The notes: generated by a model from the sequence alone, not told the origin. A stretch of 64,000 bases of DNA from Hepsetus odoe (GCA_017165825.1 CM029366.1:34051465-34115464), one strand, 5' to 3'; counted from the stretch's first letter, positions 1-11,589 are shown. Program-made: numbers and translations.

Positions 1-589
1 GTGTTTGAAAGCACCCTTCCCAAGCCAAAAAAAAAAAAAAAACCCCTGATGCAATTCCTCAAACAGAAATGCAAAACTAATGAAAAAAAAGAGTGTTTTC
101 CTCTTTCATATCCTGACCTTTATCTGAACACTCTGCTCACACCCTGCCCTGTTTCTTCTGCGATGGGTCTCCTCAGGTCGTCACAGATTACAGAGTAGAT
201 GCGGCTTCCTCCTTTTCTCACCATTTCCTCCTTTTTCATGACGTGCCACTGTGTAACACATCATCCATCAGTCCAGTGAGAGAACCGCCTCCACCAGGAC
301 GGTCCACGCCTCAGGAGCGGGTCAGATTCACTCAGTTGTTTCGAGATTTAGTTGTTCAACCAAACCATGTTTGAAAGTTTTCTGGTTCAGTGCTGTGCTG
401 AACAGACCAGGCTAGTGACCGCGTTATCACACTCAACATGTGATTAGTTAAAAACATAACATTGATTTAGGATTCGGATCATGGGCGGATATTAGGCAGT
501 AAGTTGATGTTGGAAGCAGGAAAAATCCCTGGGGAGGAGACTGCACCAAGATGGACTGTGGAAGCCGGCGGAGACAGTGATGCTCTGGA

Positions 590-1560
590 CAATGATCTAC
601 TTTGACATGTAGCAAGCACGACCAGAATCTACTATTCCATCAACTATCATACAGAAACCACATAAACTTCTTCTTCTTTCGGCTGCTCCCGTCATCTCTT
701 CCTGTCCTCTGCATCTTCCTCCTTCAAACCTACTGCCTGCATGTCCTCTCTCACAACATCCATTAATCTCCTCTTTGGCCTTCATTTTTTTCCTCTTCTC
801 ATGTAAAACTTCCCTTTCACTCTTTCTGCTCCCCGTGTGCCACAGATCACTCCAGCCACTCTTCTCCACCCATTCCAACCTGTCTGCACTCTTTTTCACC
901 TCTCTTCCACTCTGAACTGTTGATCCCGAGTATTTAAACTCCTCCACCGTCACCACCTCTACTCCCTCCATCCTCACCACTCCACTTTCCTCCCTTTTGT
1001 TCACACTCATGTTTTCTGTCTTTGTCCTGCTCACTTTAATTCATCTCGCATATCTCCATCTCTCCAGGTTCTCCTCAAGCTGCTCTCGCAACAGATCACA
1101 ATATCATCAGCAAGCATCATCGTCCATGGGGACTCCTGTCTAACCTTGTCCCTCAACCTGTCCATTACTATTGCAATCAAGAATGGGCTCAGCGCTGATC
1201 CTTGATGTAATCCCACTTCTACTATGAATCCGTCACTCCTACTGCAGATCTCACCACTGTCACACTGCCCTCATACATATCCTGAACTACTCTCACATAC
1301 TTCTCTGTAACTCCTGACTTCCTCATACAAAACCACAACTCCTCTCTAGGCACCCTGTCATCTGCTTTCTCCAAGTCCACAAAGACACAATGCAACTCCT
1401 TCTGACCTTCTCTGTACTTCTCCCTCAACACACTCAGAGCAAACATTGTATCTGTAGAGCTCTTTCTCAGCATGAAACCAGACTGCTGTTCACCGATCAT
1501 CACCTCTTTTATCTTACCTGACCTTAACCTGCTTCCACGACTCTTTCCCAGAACTTCATG
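590..1560 (-). mobile_element. Non-LTR retrotransposon (LINE) fragment, RT domain to C-terminus, broken
   Basis: On the minus strand the frames encode a reverse transcriptase piece. EQQSGFMLRKSSTDTMFAL is followed by motif A FVDLEKADDRVPREEL (the usual Y of KAYDRVP is D), motif B GLHQGSALSPFL, and motif C LADDIVI. The copy is split by frameshifts into at least three frames (about 1503-1222, 1216-1031, 1034-597) and lacks the endonuclease and both ends, so it is dead. The closest match I recall is the RTE-like group common in fish, but the clade is not certain. The C-terminal part continues with EFKYSGSTVQSG-like sequence. Confidence 0.85.
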
Positions 1561-2374
1561 ACAGAAACCACATAAGTAAGAGTGTCTATTGATTACTTAA
1601 ATTAGTATTTTGTGAGGAATTAGGCAGTTAGCACCATTGTATTTTTTGTTAGCTACTTTATAGTGTAAAAAATAAAAACTATAAAAAGGCAAAATCCACA
1701 ATTCAAACATGTCTTGGTTGGACCCAAACCAGCTAAATTGCATAAATTTGCACCAAACGATCCCTTTAACTAGTTGATGGCTCTGCTACACAATTGCCTG
1801 TTCTTAAGGACTGCCGGCCTCTAGTTTTTACTTAGTTTTTTACTTTCTTTTTTTTTTTTTTTTACCTCCCATCCCTCCAGCTAATGCGTCCCTTCTTATG
1901 AGTCATTGACTTCTTTAATTACCGTCAGCAGCAGATGCACAATGGAGTATTAATGTGAATGGGTTTTACGGCCGATTCATCAGCCAGCGCCTCCGAAGTA
2001 GAAAGGCGTAATTGACGTGGAAGAGAGGGCCAGGGCGAGCGAGACAATATGTCCCTGACAGCTCAGCGTCGACGCTGGGAGGATGTTTATGCCTTTACAG
2101 CCCAGTAAAGAATTAATAAACACCATCCCGATTCAATAACGGCTCCGGCGGACGAGATGTAGCTGCGCAGCGAAACGGATCGGCTCATTTGTTACTGGAG
2201 TAGGTTGGAGGCGGCGATGGTGTGTGTGTGTGTGTGTTTGTCAGGTGCAGTTCCTCTCACTGCCTTACACTGTGTGTGTGGGGGGGTGTATTTACTTATT
2301 GTGCTGTCTTTGACAAGACAATTAATGAATCAGCTGTAGCCAACTGAGGTTCTGTCTAATAGAGTAAAGGTGCA

Positions 2375-2495
2375 AAGCAGTGATGGGGTGGTACCTTGAT
2401 CAAGGGAACCTCAAGGGATCTTACCTTTCAGGATTCAAACCCACAACCTTCCGATCCTGCAGCCTCGTCTCTAAGCACTAGATCACTGCCACGAA
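2375..2495 (-). mobile_element. SINE-A fragment
   Basis: Reverse-strand tRNA-like head: a B-box complement in aggattcaaacccacaacct and the end cactagatcactgcca. It is degenerate. Confidence 0.7.
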
Positions 2496-2694
2496 TTATC
2501 TTTCAAAACTGACCCACATTTCATATAATCATCCAAAATGAGTCTGGCATGAAACCCTCCGTTCTTGAGAAACTTAGAGAGAACTTATTGAGAACTCTTC
2601 ACGTGGTGGTGAATGGAACCAGGGGTCACATCGCCAACCCCACTATGGCCCTTTAATAGTATGTGTGAACACTTAAGATGGTAAAAGATGGATG

Positions 2695-2800
2695 ATCCTC
2701 CCTCTCCCAGTAGAACTGTCCTCTCTCTCTCTGGGTGTGTAGGGTGGTCCTCCCTCTCCCCCATCACTCAGTAGAACTGTCCTCTCTCTCTCTGGGTGAT
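2695..2800 (+). repeat. 61-bp minisatellite, about 1.7 copies
   Basis: The unit ctctctctctctgggtgtgt, agggtggtcctccctctccc, ccatcactcagtagaactgtc is repeated at a 61-bp spacing (gggtg at 2733 and 2794). The same unit forms a longer array at 7981-8420. Confidence 0.85.
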
Positions 2801-3299
2801 TCTTTAAAGTGATGCTCCTCTTTTTTCCATCTGTTGTGAGGCAGCGCTCTGGAATCCAGCTGAGCTGACCTTTGACCTTAGCAGGTCACACATCCGTACC
2901 CGGCACAGAGTGGCACCCTGTTTACCCCCCCCACCCCCCCCACCCCAAAACACTCCCATCATTTCATTCTCTCTCCACACACACACACACACTCACTCAC
3001 TCATCCTAATACCTTCACACCACTCTCGTTCTCTCTCTCACCATCATTATCACTCCATATCTCTCTCTTTTTTCCCCTCCCAGAGAAAAGCATTTGTCAG
3101 ATCTGAATATCGCCTGCTATTTAGGGCAACGTCTGTTTTTAACTGAAGTCGGCTCGCAGCTTATGTAATTGCACGCTGAACTTTATATTGTTTAAACGTG
3201 GCAATTTGAAATGTTTGGTGTTGTCATAAATATTAATAGATCAGTTGAAAAGTGCAGCTTAGGGGGGAGGCGGCGTAATGTCCTGGAGTGGGCATAAAC

Positions 3300-3650
3300 C
3301 ATTGATTTATTTATGTATTCTACACGAATTAGTTTGGAAATCTAAACAGTGGATGAAGAGCGGTTTTCCGTGAGCCCGTAATTCACGGGGCCGCCTGTTT
3401 TCCATGTGAAGAGGGCTTTTTGAAAATAGCATTAATTATATACTTACTGAAAAATCCGGCCCTGTTTTGCATTGCAGATAACGGTACACCGCGAAAAATG
3501 AGCAGAAGGAGGGGGAAAATTAATATAAATAGCTATGATCCTCAATGCTTAGCCGCTCACGCCGCAGAAAGAACGTCTCTGACTCGTATGCGTTTCAATT
3601 AAAATGGCACTTATTGTAAGCAGATTCCATTACTATACAAGTACGGCTGT
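3300..3650. promoter_or_regulatory. Candidate conserved non-coding element
   Basis: Unique, repeat-free sequence with homeodomain-type cores (attaattat, ttaatataaat) and no coding signal. FOXP1 introns are known to carry deeply conserved enhancers. The call is by composition only. Confidence 0.3.
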
Positions 3651-3813
3651 ATATACACATTTTAGGCCTTTCAGAGCGACCCCCCCGGGAGGGAGTTTAA
3701 TGAGAGCTGTGGAGTTTAGTGGACTGGAGATATTTTGGACACGAGCGCATTGTCCACAAACAAAAACCACCCGGATCTTAAACGGGACACAGGAACACTG
3801 TCGAATCCCAGCG

Positions 3814-3950
3814 TGTGTGAACGGAACCGGACGTCTGAACGTCCCTCACAGACATGAGCTGGTGGTGGAGACGCTGTCTGATGCCTGAGACTTTGTTTTA
3901 GTTTGGAGAAGATTTTGGACTTAAAGTGAACCCAGTTGTGCAGGCAGGTT
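3814..3950 (+). repeat. Dispersed repeat, plus copy of an inverted pair
   Basis: Blocks gtgtgaacggaaccggacgt, ctgaacgtccctcacagac and gagctggtggtggagacgct recur in reverse complement at 13560-13695, with only scattered differences over about 110 bp. The family is unknown. Confidence 0.75.
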
Positions 3951-4140
3951 GGAATGAAGAAGAGTGGCAGGAGTGATCTGTAGCAGACAGGAAGGTTTAC
4001 AGGATGGTAGTGAGACCAGCTGTGTTAAACTTGTTGGAGACGACAGCGAGATCAGCTGTGTTAGACTGGTTGGAGACGGTATTGAGACCAGCTATGTTAT
4101 GCGGGTTGGAGACAGTAGTGAGACCAGCTGTGTTATATCT
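3930..4140 (+). mobile_element. LINE C-terminal fragment with 36-bp unit amplified about 4x
   Basis: Starts with the QAGWNEEEWQE-type segment and enters four imperfect 36-bp copies of the unit encoding TVVRPAMLYGLE. It belongs to the same LINE as at 590-1560. It joins directly to an inverted piece of the same LINE at about 4140. Confidence 0.75.
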
Positions 4141-4335
4141 TCTGCATCCTCCTTCTGTAAACCCACCACCTGCATGTCCTCTCTCACCACGTCCATAAAC
4201 CTCCTCTTTGGTCTTCCTCTTCTCCTCTTTCCTGGCAGCTCCATCTTCAACATCTTCCTCCCAGTATACTCCTCGTCTCTCCTCTGGACATGTCCAAACC
4301 AACTCTATCATCTCTAAATTTGTCTCCAAGACGTC
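4139..4335 (-). mobile_element. LINE C-terminal fragment, inverted relative to neighbours
   Basis: The minus strand encodes the basic C-terminal segment (ELPGKRRRGRPKRRFMDVVR-like, here diverged). It lies between plus-strand pieces of the same LINE. Such 5' inversions are known from twin priming in L1-type insertion; whether that applies here is inference. Confidence 0.75.
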
Positions 4336-4775
4336 TAAAAGTGAACCCAGTTGTGCAGGCAGGTTGGAATGAAGAAGAGTGGCAGGAGTGATCTGTAACA
4401 AACAGTAAGGTTTACCAGATGGTAGTGAGACCAGCTAAGTTTCCAATATGGATTGGAAACAGTGATGGAGGTGGAGCTGGAGGTGTCAGAGTTAAAGATG
4501 CTGAGACTTGCATCAGGAGGGACGAGGATGGACAGGACTAGGGACGACTATATTAGAGGGACAGCTGAGGTTGGACAGTTGGGAGACTGCACTGGTTTGG
4601 ACGTGTCCAGAGGAGAGACGAGGAGTATATCAGGAGGAGGATGTTGAGGATGGAGCTGCCAGGAAAGTAATGGAGTTAATGGAGGTGCTGAGAGAGGACA
4701 TGCAGGGGGGCGGTGTAAAGAGGACAGGAAGACATGGAGATAGACAATCCACTGTGGGAGCAGCCAGAAGCAGAT
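4336..4775 (+). mobile_element. LINE C-terminal fragment, second plus-strand copy
   Basis: Repeats the segment seen at 3930-4018 and continues through VELEVSELKMLRLASGGTRM to the basic C-terminal part, in broken frames. Together with the two pieces upstream it forms a plus/minus/plus composite of one LINE family. Confidence 0.75.
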
Positions 4776-5359
4776 TTTGTCATCTGGCTCCATTCACCAG
4801 CACAGAAAGAAACCCAAACCATTTTACACCACGCCTGCTCTGAATTAAAGGTGAATTAAATTCAAAATAACTTTCTCAAAAAGTCACCGCTGTAACCTTG
4901 ACATTTAAGACGGTTCTCCAGTCCTGCAGAGACTGAAAGAAAAGGCTGGCAGGGTTTGCTTAGCGGAGAACTGTGTTAAGCGCTGACCTATCAGCTGTAT
5001 TTGTCTCTGAAGCACAGTCTCCAGCCTCTGTTTAAACATCTCCCAGCTCCAGCGCGGCCACCAGGATCCGGTTTTACTGCTTCGCACATCTCCCTCCAAT
5101 TAGACCCTCAGTTATTTTGGATCGGTTCCACATTCTGGTCTTTCCTGGACTGTGAGACGAGCAGCACAGAGAACAGAAGATAAAGAGTCTGTATGTACAC
5201 GAGATGCTTTCTAGTGATTTTTATTTTTTACACCATTTGGAAACATCAGCTGCTTGTGAGCATTTCAAGAGCAATTGGACAAACGAAATGATCCAGCTCT
5301 TCCATCAGATTTGGAATGGATCGTTTTCAGAGCTGGTTTGGTAAATCACAGCTGTCCCT

Positions 5360-5430
5360 TCACCTGATATACTCCTCGTCTCTCACCTGGACATGTCCAA
5401 GCCAATGCAGCCTCAATTAGTCTCTGTCAC
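5360..5430 (-). mobile_element. Short LINE fragment
   Basis: About 70 bp matching the conserved segment near the sequence for ERRGVYQEEDVE and the adjoining DKVREVR block of the other LINE copies in the window. Confidence 0.5.
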
Positions 5431-5709
5431 TCCAGCAACGTCTTGATTTGCTGATGTATGGTTACGAGGTGTGATCATATGTTTATTTCGGAGCTTCTAG
5501 CACCGTCGCCAGAATTTTCCAACGGCTTCCAGAAAGGGAAGATGCAGGAAAGGGGCTGGAAGCCAAGGGGCTGCTCTCCTACCGTGTTCTGAATGTTGGA
5601 AGAGGGATTTGTGGAGCTGGTGGAGGGAGGCTCACACAGCAGGGAACCCCAAAGCCTGTAAATAATCCACATCTCGCACAGTGCATATAAAGACATCTAG
5701 TACTCAGTC

Positions 5710-5710
5710 T

Positions 5711-5756
<46 letters not shown>

Positions 5757-5757
5757 C
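5710..5757 (+). repeat. (CT)n
   Basis: CT microsatellite, one ttt interruption. Confidence 0.95.
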
Positions 5758-6047
5758 CTTATCACTGGGAAACTGCCCTGGGACACAAGTTGTTACAGCT
5801 CCTGCACGGATTCTCCTCGCTAATACGGTGTGAAAAGCAGATGCAGATAATGCCGAGCCATGTTTATTGAGGCTAAGCTGTTAACACGGCGAGGGGGGAA
5901 GGGTGCGAACTTTGAACGTATTTGAGATGGAATATAAAAGAGGGATTGGGAATGACAAGAATAGCAAATTGTGTTGTCTTTGTTAGCGATAAGGCAGGGC
6001 CTTGTCAAGTCCTTGAGGCTGTTTTCTAATCAGAAATACCTGGAGAG

Positions 6048-6050
<3 letters not shown>

Positions 6051-6087
<37 letters not shown>

Positions 6088-6109
6088 GCGTGTGCGTGTG
6101 TGTGTGTGT
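6051..6109 (+). repeat. (TG)n with cg interruptions
   Basis: 59-nt TG tract with three gc substitutions; lies just before a SINE-B. Confidence 0.97.
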
Positions 6110-6142
6110 TGATGTGGCCCTGGAATCAAATAATCCAAATAA

Positions 6143-6347
6143 TGGGTGGTGGTGGTCTAGTGGTAAGATACTTGCCTATGGACCTGTGGCTCAAGAGGTC
6201 CCCGGTTCAAATCCCACCTCTAGCACTACCACCACTGGGTCCCTGAGCAAGACCCTTAACCCTGAGTGTCTCCAGACTGTCCCTGTAATCAAGACATGGA
6301 AGTCGCTCTGGTTAGAGCGTCTGCTAAATGCCGCAAATGTAAATTTA
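6143..6347 (+). mobile_element. SINE-B, tRNA-derived head with LINE2-like tail
   Basis: The head has a pol III A-box-like tggtctagtgg and B-box-like ggttcaaatcc. The body contains tagcactaccaccactgggt, and the 3' end reads agagcgtctgctaaatgccg followed by caaatgtaaa. This tail is shared with many fish SINEs and matches LINE2-type tails, which supply the retrotransposition machinery. Confidence 0.85.
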
Positions 6348-6529
6348 AATCCCAACGAGGAATTTGGAGGATTCTTAAGAAACGTAGCATCTTGTATGTA
6401 CGAATCACCTGAACCACACGAGGGACGAGGACACCGTTTCTTTTGAAAGGAGTGAGTCTCGGAGAACTGTCCGGATGTGGACAACCGGGAGAGACATGTT
6501 CAGGTTCTTTAGTTCAGAACTGCAGTTGT

Positions 6530-6865
6530 GAGGCTGACGCTACAAGTTAAGAGTCTCCCAAAACCTTTCTTCTCCAAACTCAGCCCTCCTCCAGATCTTC
6601 ATTAAGGTGGAGCAGCTCTTCCTGAAGGTGAATCAGACTCGTGGGTGTTGTTTAGGACACAGTAGGACATCAACTAAACTCCAGGATTTTTACTCTACAG
6701 GATGTGTTTTCAGGATCTAGAATCAGTCCCAGATCAGTCCTGCAGTCCTGGGGTTTGGGTTTAGTTGATGTTTTGTAGAGACAGTGAGTCCTGCTGTGTC
6801 CTAAACCACACCCAAATGTCTGATCCACCTTCATGAAGATCTGCTCCACCTAAGGATGCTCGTGC
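6530..6865. mobile_element. Foldback/MITE-like element, copy 1
   Basis: The left arm contains tcttcattaaggtggagcag and tttaggacacagtaggacat. The right arm contains their reverse complements (gtcctgctgtgtcctaaacc, ccaccttcatgaagatctgc). The arms flank a core with gatctagaatcagtcccaga. No coding capacity. The right end meets a SINE-B. Confidence 0.75.
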
Positions 6866-6875
6866 AAAAACTATA

Positions 6876-7066
6876 GGGTGGTGGTGGTCTATACTTGTCT
6901 ATGGACCTGTGGCTCAAGAGGTCCCAGGTTCAATCCCACCTCCAGCACTACCACCACTGGGTCCCTGAGACCCTGAACCCTGAATGTCTCCAGGGGGGAC
7001 TGTCCCTGTAATCAGGACATGGAAGACACTCTGGATAAGAGCGTCTGATAAATGCCGTAAATGTAA
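6876..7066 (+). mobile_element. SINE-B copy
   Basis: Same family as 6143-6347, with the same head, central block and tail (gataagagcgtctgataaat). It lies directly after the foldback element. Confidence 0.85.
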
Positions 7067-7980
7067 CTATATATTTTTTTAAAAACATGTTCTTTGAGAT
7101 TTTCGCCACTGCTCATTTGTTGAGGCCTCCCTGACGGCTTTGATTGATTTTGTTATAGTTAGTATTTATTGAAGTATATTTTATTTATCCATGAGCAGAA
7201 TGCTTAAAACTTCAGGCACCATATAAACCCTCAACCAACAGGTTAATTTTTTCACATAATTTCAATTATTTTGTATAAGGACACACGGAATCCGAAGCCC
7301 TGAGGGTTAACGAAGAGCTAGACGATGGCGGAGAGAACTTTTGGAGTTTTGTAGCTTCAGTTCTAAAGATGATAAATCTGGCCTCATCTTTTCTTCCAAG
7401 CTGTGTATTTTCACCCGCTTGCTCTTTTGGTTAATGTTAATGATTGTGCTTGTGTTTTCTCTGCTCTGCGGCGTCATCATTATGTATATCGGCTGATTAG
7501 CATCAGCTGTTGCCCAGAGCTAGCCTGGCTGCTTGGCGACCCAGGCATCATCTGTTAGCATTATCTGTCTTTGAACTGCTTTTGTATCTGATCACTTCCT
7601 CCTAATGTGTCTCTCGATGCCTGCTATTGTAGAGACAGCGTGGTGTTCTCTGAGCTTTAAACGCACCTTTAAACCTGCCCGCTCTGTCATCGCACGACCA
7701 TTTATCACACCGGCGTCTGGAGATGCCTGTAGACCCAAACGTCCATCAAACCCACCACTACCTTTGAATGTGAGATCAAAAAGAGGCGAATTCCAGGCAG
7801 AGACACAGAGAGAAAGAGAGAGAGAGTGAGAGAGAGAAGGCAAGTAACTCTGGCTTGTTAAACAGCAAATCCATTCCTTTGCCTTGATTCTTCGGAAACT
7901 GCCATCACCAAGTACATCTCATCTCGTTAGTTCTAAACCTGACAAACTCTTAAAATTCTCATGCCTGCTTTTCTATTTTT

Positions 7981-8420
7981 GTGTCTCTGGGTGTGTAGGG
8001 TGGTCCTCCCTCTCCCCAATCACTCAGTAGAACTGTCCTCTCTCTCTCTGGGTGTGTAGGGCGGTCCTCCCTCTCCCCCATCACTCAGTAGAACTGTCCT
8101 CTCTCTCTCTGGGTGTGTAGAGAGGTCCTCCCTCTCCCCCATCACTCAGTAGAACTGTTCTCTCTCTCTCTGGGTGTGTAGAGAGGTCCTCCCTCTCCCC
8201 CATCACTCAGTAGCACTGTCCTCTCTCTCTCTGGGTGTGTAGGGCAGTCCTCCCTCTCCCCCATCACTCAGTAGAACTGTCCTCTCTCTCTCTGGGTGTG
8301 TAGGGCGGTCCTCCCTCTCCTCCATCACTCAGTAGAACGGTCCTCTCTCTCTCTGGGTGTGTAGGGTGGTCCTCCCTCTCCTCCATCACTCAGTAGAACT
8401 GTCCTCTCTCTCTCTGTTTT
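7981..8420 (+). repeat. 61-bp minisatellite, about 7 copies
   Basis: The gggtgtgta landmark recurs at 7989, 8050, 8111, 8172, 8233, 8294 and 8355, exactly 61 bp apart. Units differ by single substitutions. The consensus is the same as at 2695-2800. Confidence 0.95.
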
Positions 8421-9164
8421 TTTTCTGATTCTAGATTTGGAACTGGAATGGTTAAAATCCAAATTTATTTAAATGTTTTGATGAATAAAAGCAGGAAGTG
8501 GTTTGAAACGGTGGAGTTTGTGTGGAGGCAGGTTGGTTCCAGTTCTAAAAGAAGCTAAGTTTGGATCCAGATCAGTTTCGGCTGATGGTCCACGTCTGGA
8601 CGAGATGTTTGTGAACGTTTTGGTCGGACTGTCCCTTTAAACGGCGTGTCTGTTGTGCTGAATGGAGCAGAAAGAGGAAGGAGATCTGTGGTTACAGCAG
8701 GTAGGTGTTGGTGAGCAGAGCGATATCTCGGTGATCGAGTCAGCTCGTGGATGATCTTCATGCAATGAAAGAACCGAGAGCACGTCCGTGTACCTTATGG
8801 TGTAAAACCTCTAAGAGCCTTTAACTTCACTTGCATCCTGTTGACTCAAATATCCGCTGCAGAGAGTGAACCGATCACACACCAGGCATTTTACGTGTCA
8901 TAAACTTTTCTGAGTAAATAAATATGACACACTTCCCGGCAGTGAGGAACAGGTGAACGTGCCGGCGTGGTAATCTTTAATCTACACCTCGGGCACACCG
9001 TGTTCTAGATCAGACGAATCCTGAGAGCTCCCAGAGCTGGACGGAGACACTAAAACCACGCCTAGGACTAAATTACACCGCAGGTATTGATTTATACAGT
9101 GTAGAGTCCCGTCACTGATGGGACGGAGTTCCACACCTTCAAAAAGCAAATTAACATGAAATGT

Positions 9165-9440
9165 AGAAAATCTTCTTCTCCTTCCCGCTGCTCATGTTGC
9201 TGTCTCCACAGAGGATCATCTGTCTCCATGTCTACCTCTACTCTACTCCTCGTCTCTCCTCTGGACACGTCCAAACCAACACGTCTCACTTCCCTCACTT
9301 TGTCTCCAAACTGTCCAGCCTGAGCTGTCCCTCTAATGCACTCGTTCCTAATCATGTTCATCCTCGTCCCTCCTGACACAAATCTCAGCATCTTTAACTC
9401 TGACACCTCCAGCTCCGCCTCCTGTCTTTCCATCACCTTC
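9165..9440 (-). mobile_element. LINE C-terminal fragment next to 36-bp array
   Basis: The minus strand encodes ELEVSELKMLRFVSGGTRM, then IRNECIRGTAQAGQFGDKVR and RRVGLDVSRGETRSR. It directly continues, in LINE orientation, the amplified 36-bp array at 9440-9787. Confidence 0.8.
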
Positions 9441-9787
9441 TCCAACCCGTATAACATAGCTGGTCTCACCACCACCTCGAACCTTTATAACAAAGCTGGT
9501 CTAATTGCTGTTTCCAAACTGTATAACACAGCTGGTCTCACTACCTTCTACAACCCATATAACACAGCTGGTCTCACTAACATCTCCAGCCTGTACAACA
9601 CAGCTGGTCTCACTACCGTCTCCAAACTATACAACACAGCTGGTCTCACTACCTTCTACAACTCATATTACACAGCTGGTCTCACTAACATCTCCAGCTT
9701 GTTCAACACAGCTGGTCTCACTACCGTCTCCAAACTATACAACACAGCTAGTCTCACTACCGTCTCTAACCTGTGTAACATGGCTAA
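9440..9787 (-). repeat. 36-bp minisatellite array derived from LINE ORF, about 10 units
   Basis: Ten imperfect 36-bp units of the type ctccaacctgtataacacag plus ctggtctcactaccgt. On the minus strand each unit is 12 codons (TVVRPAMLYGLE and variants), so the frame stays open. Units differ in their first bases (ctccaaac, ctacaac, ctccagc) and these variants recur in order, suggesting a 108-bp higher-order repeat. The source sequence is single copy in other fragments of the same LINE (for example 17335-17385). Confidence 0.85.
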
Positions 9788-9794
9788 TTAAAAA

Positions 9795-9965
9795 ATTGAT
9801 CAGCAGTATTTCAAGAGGAGGATTTTGAGGATGGAGCTGCCAGGAAAGAAGAGGAAAGACAAAGAGGAGGTCCATGGATGTGTGGAGAGAACATGCAGAG
9901 GACAGGAAGACACGGAGACGCATGATCCACTGTGGGGACACAGGAGCAGCTAAAAGGAGAAGATT
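9795..9965 (+). mobile_element. LINE C-terminal fragment, opposite orientation
   Basis: The plus strand carries the ELPGKKRKDKEE-like basic tail followed by the sequence corresponding to EDRKTRRRMIHCGDT, the LINE's terminal residues. It is inverted relative to the array immediately upstream. Confidence 0.75.
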
Positions 9966-9987
9966 GATCAATTATGATAATTATGAT

Positions 9988-10141
9988 AGGTGGTGGTCTA
10001 GTGGTGGTACTTGTCTATGGACCTGTGGCTCAAGAGGTCCCCCCCTGAACCCTGAGTGTCTCCAGGGGGGACTGTCCTTGTAATGAGGACATGGATGTCT
10101 CTCTGGATAAGAGCGTCTGATAAATGCTGTAAATGTAAATG
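9988..10141 (+). mobile_element. SINE-B copy, internally deleted
   Basis: The head and tail are present; the B-box and central block are missing between ggtcccc and cctgaaccc. Confidence 0.8.
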
Positions 10142-10617
10142 ATAAACAGGGAAGAGAAAACCAGAGCAAGATAATTAGACTACACATCTAACATCTACAC
10201 AGGCTGCAATCAGGTCCTCACAGCAGTGTTCCAGTGTCCGGCCGTCCCAGGCTGTTTCTGGGGTCCTGGTTTAGGTGAGGAGTTCTGAAAGGTGGTGTGT
10301 GAGGACAGTATCATTCAGCAAAGGCCCTGAAGTGGAGAGCAGGGCCGGTTTATGGGAGGTTTATTTTTCCTGCTGAGGGCAGGCGGGTGATGAAGGTGCA
10401 AATGTGGCTGAAGGGGTTGTCCCGTCTGAACACCCTTCCACAGTACAGAGCAGGGCAGGATGGAAACTCGCGCTCTCGATGGTTTTGATGGCTTGTTTGA
10501 ACTGGTTCGAGGGTTCGCTTCCGTCTTGTTACACCAGGATGAGTCATTAGTGAAGGTTCCAGCGCCGTGTGTGAATAATATCACTCTGTACTGTATTATC
10601 TGTGCGACTGTGGCTAG

Positions 10618-10618
<1 letters not shown>

Positions 10619-10678
<60 letters not shown>

Positions 10679-10689
10679 CGTGTGTGTGA
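10619..10689 (+). repeat. (TG)25(CG)5(TG)4 tract
   Basis: An uninterrupted alternating purine-pyrimidine run of about 70 nt with a pure CG block, the classical Z-DNA-prone composition. Confidence 0.97.
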
Positions 10690-11189
10690 GGGGTTTGATA
10701 TTGAAGCTTTGATTTAAATATTTCCTGTGTTTATGAATAAATCCTTCAGATTTTGCATTTATTTTTTCCACTTAGTGACATTCGTGTTTATTTAACAAAA
10801 CCTTTCTTTCCTTAGAGATTAAAAAAGGCCGATCCAGGACAGGACAGGACATTTAAATTTTAGAAATGTTTAAAGGCACTTTATTTATTGTTTATTTTAT
10901 TTCATGTATATATTTATATTGTATTTCATTTTACTTCATTTGAATTGAGATCATTTACATTATATTTATTTCATTTAATTTTATTTTATTCATGTAATAT
11001 TTTATCATTTTTTTGTTATTTATTCGGTTCATTTATTTTTATTTTATTGTTTCTGTTCATCCTCTGCCGAGACACCACTGCACATTTTAATTCTCTGTTT
11101 AGTTTCTACGTTAATAATTTAAGATCAGCGGAATAAACTACTACTGAGATTCGGCTCAGATTCTCAAATTGGCCACAAAACGCTGGACT

Positions 11190-11300
11190 TGATGTTCGTG
11201 GAGACAGGAAGTCCTACTGTGTCCTAAACCACACCCACAAGTCTGATCCACCTTCTGGAAGATCTGGAGGAGGGTGGAGGGAAGTTTTGGGATAAACATC
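11190..11300. mobile_element. Foldback element, single right arm
   Basis: Contains gtcctactgtgtcctaaacc and gatctggaggagggtggagg, matching the right arm of the three fuller copies. Confidence 0.65.
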
Positions 11301-11589
11301 TCTGTGCAAATGTCTTGACCCCCTCGTTTCTCTCTGTTCTGTGTGAAAGTGAGACAGTAGTTCTGTGATTTGTGCACAAACACACGTAACTCCGGTCTAA
11401 ACACCAAGAGAGTTTCATTCTAACCAGCTTTAAAGTCCATGTTCACCACCACCACCGATATACTCCAGCACAACCTCAACTCTCTTAGACCAGCTCTTTT
11501 ATTTAAGTCAGGAACACTTCTCCGGGCTTCTTGAAGCTCTTCTATAGACGTTGGCTGCCTTGTTTCTGGTTTCTCTGTGGAGATGATCC

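Noticed and set aside
597..1503. Functional reverse transcriptase gene
   Set aside because: Frameshifts, an altered motif A and missing endonuclease show a dead fragment.
9336..9828. Repetitive NTAGLTT-type protein (151 codons)
   Set aside because: It is the antisense reading of the LINE-derived 36-bp array; the sense frame matches LINE proteins.
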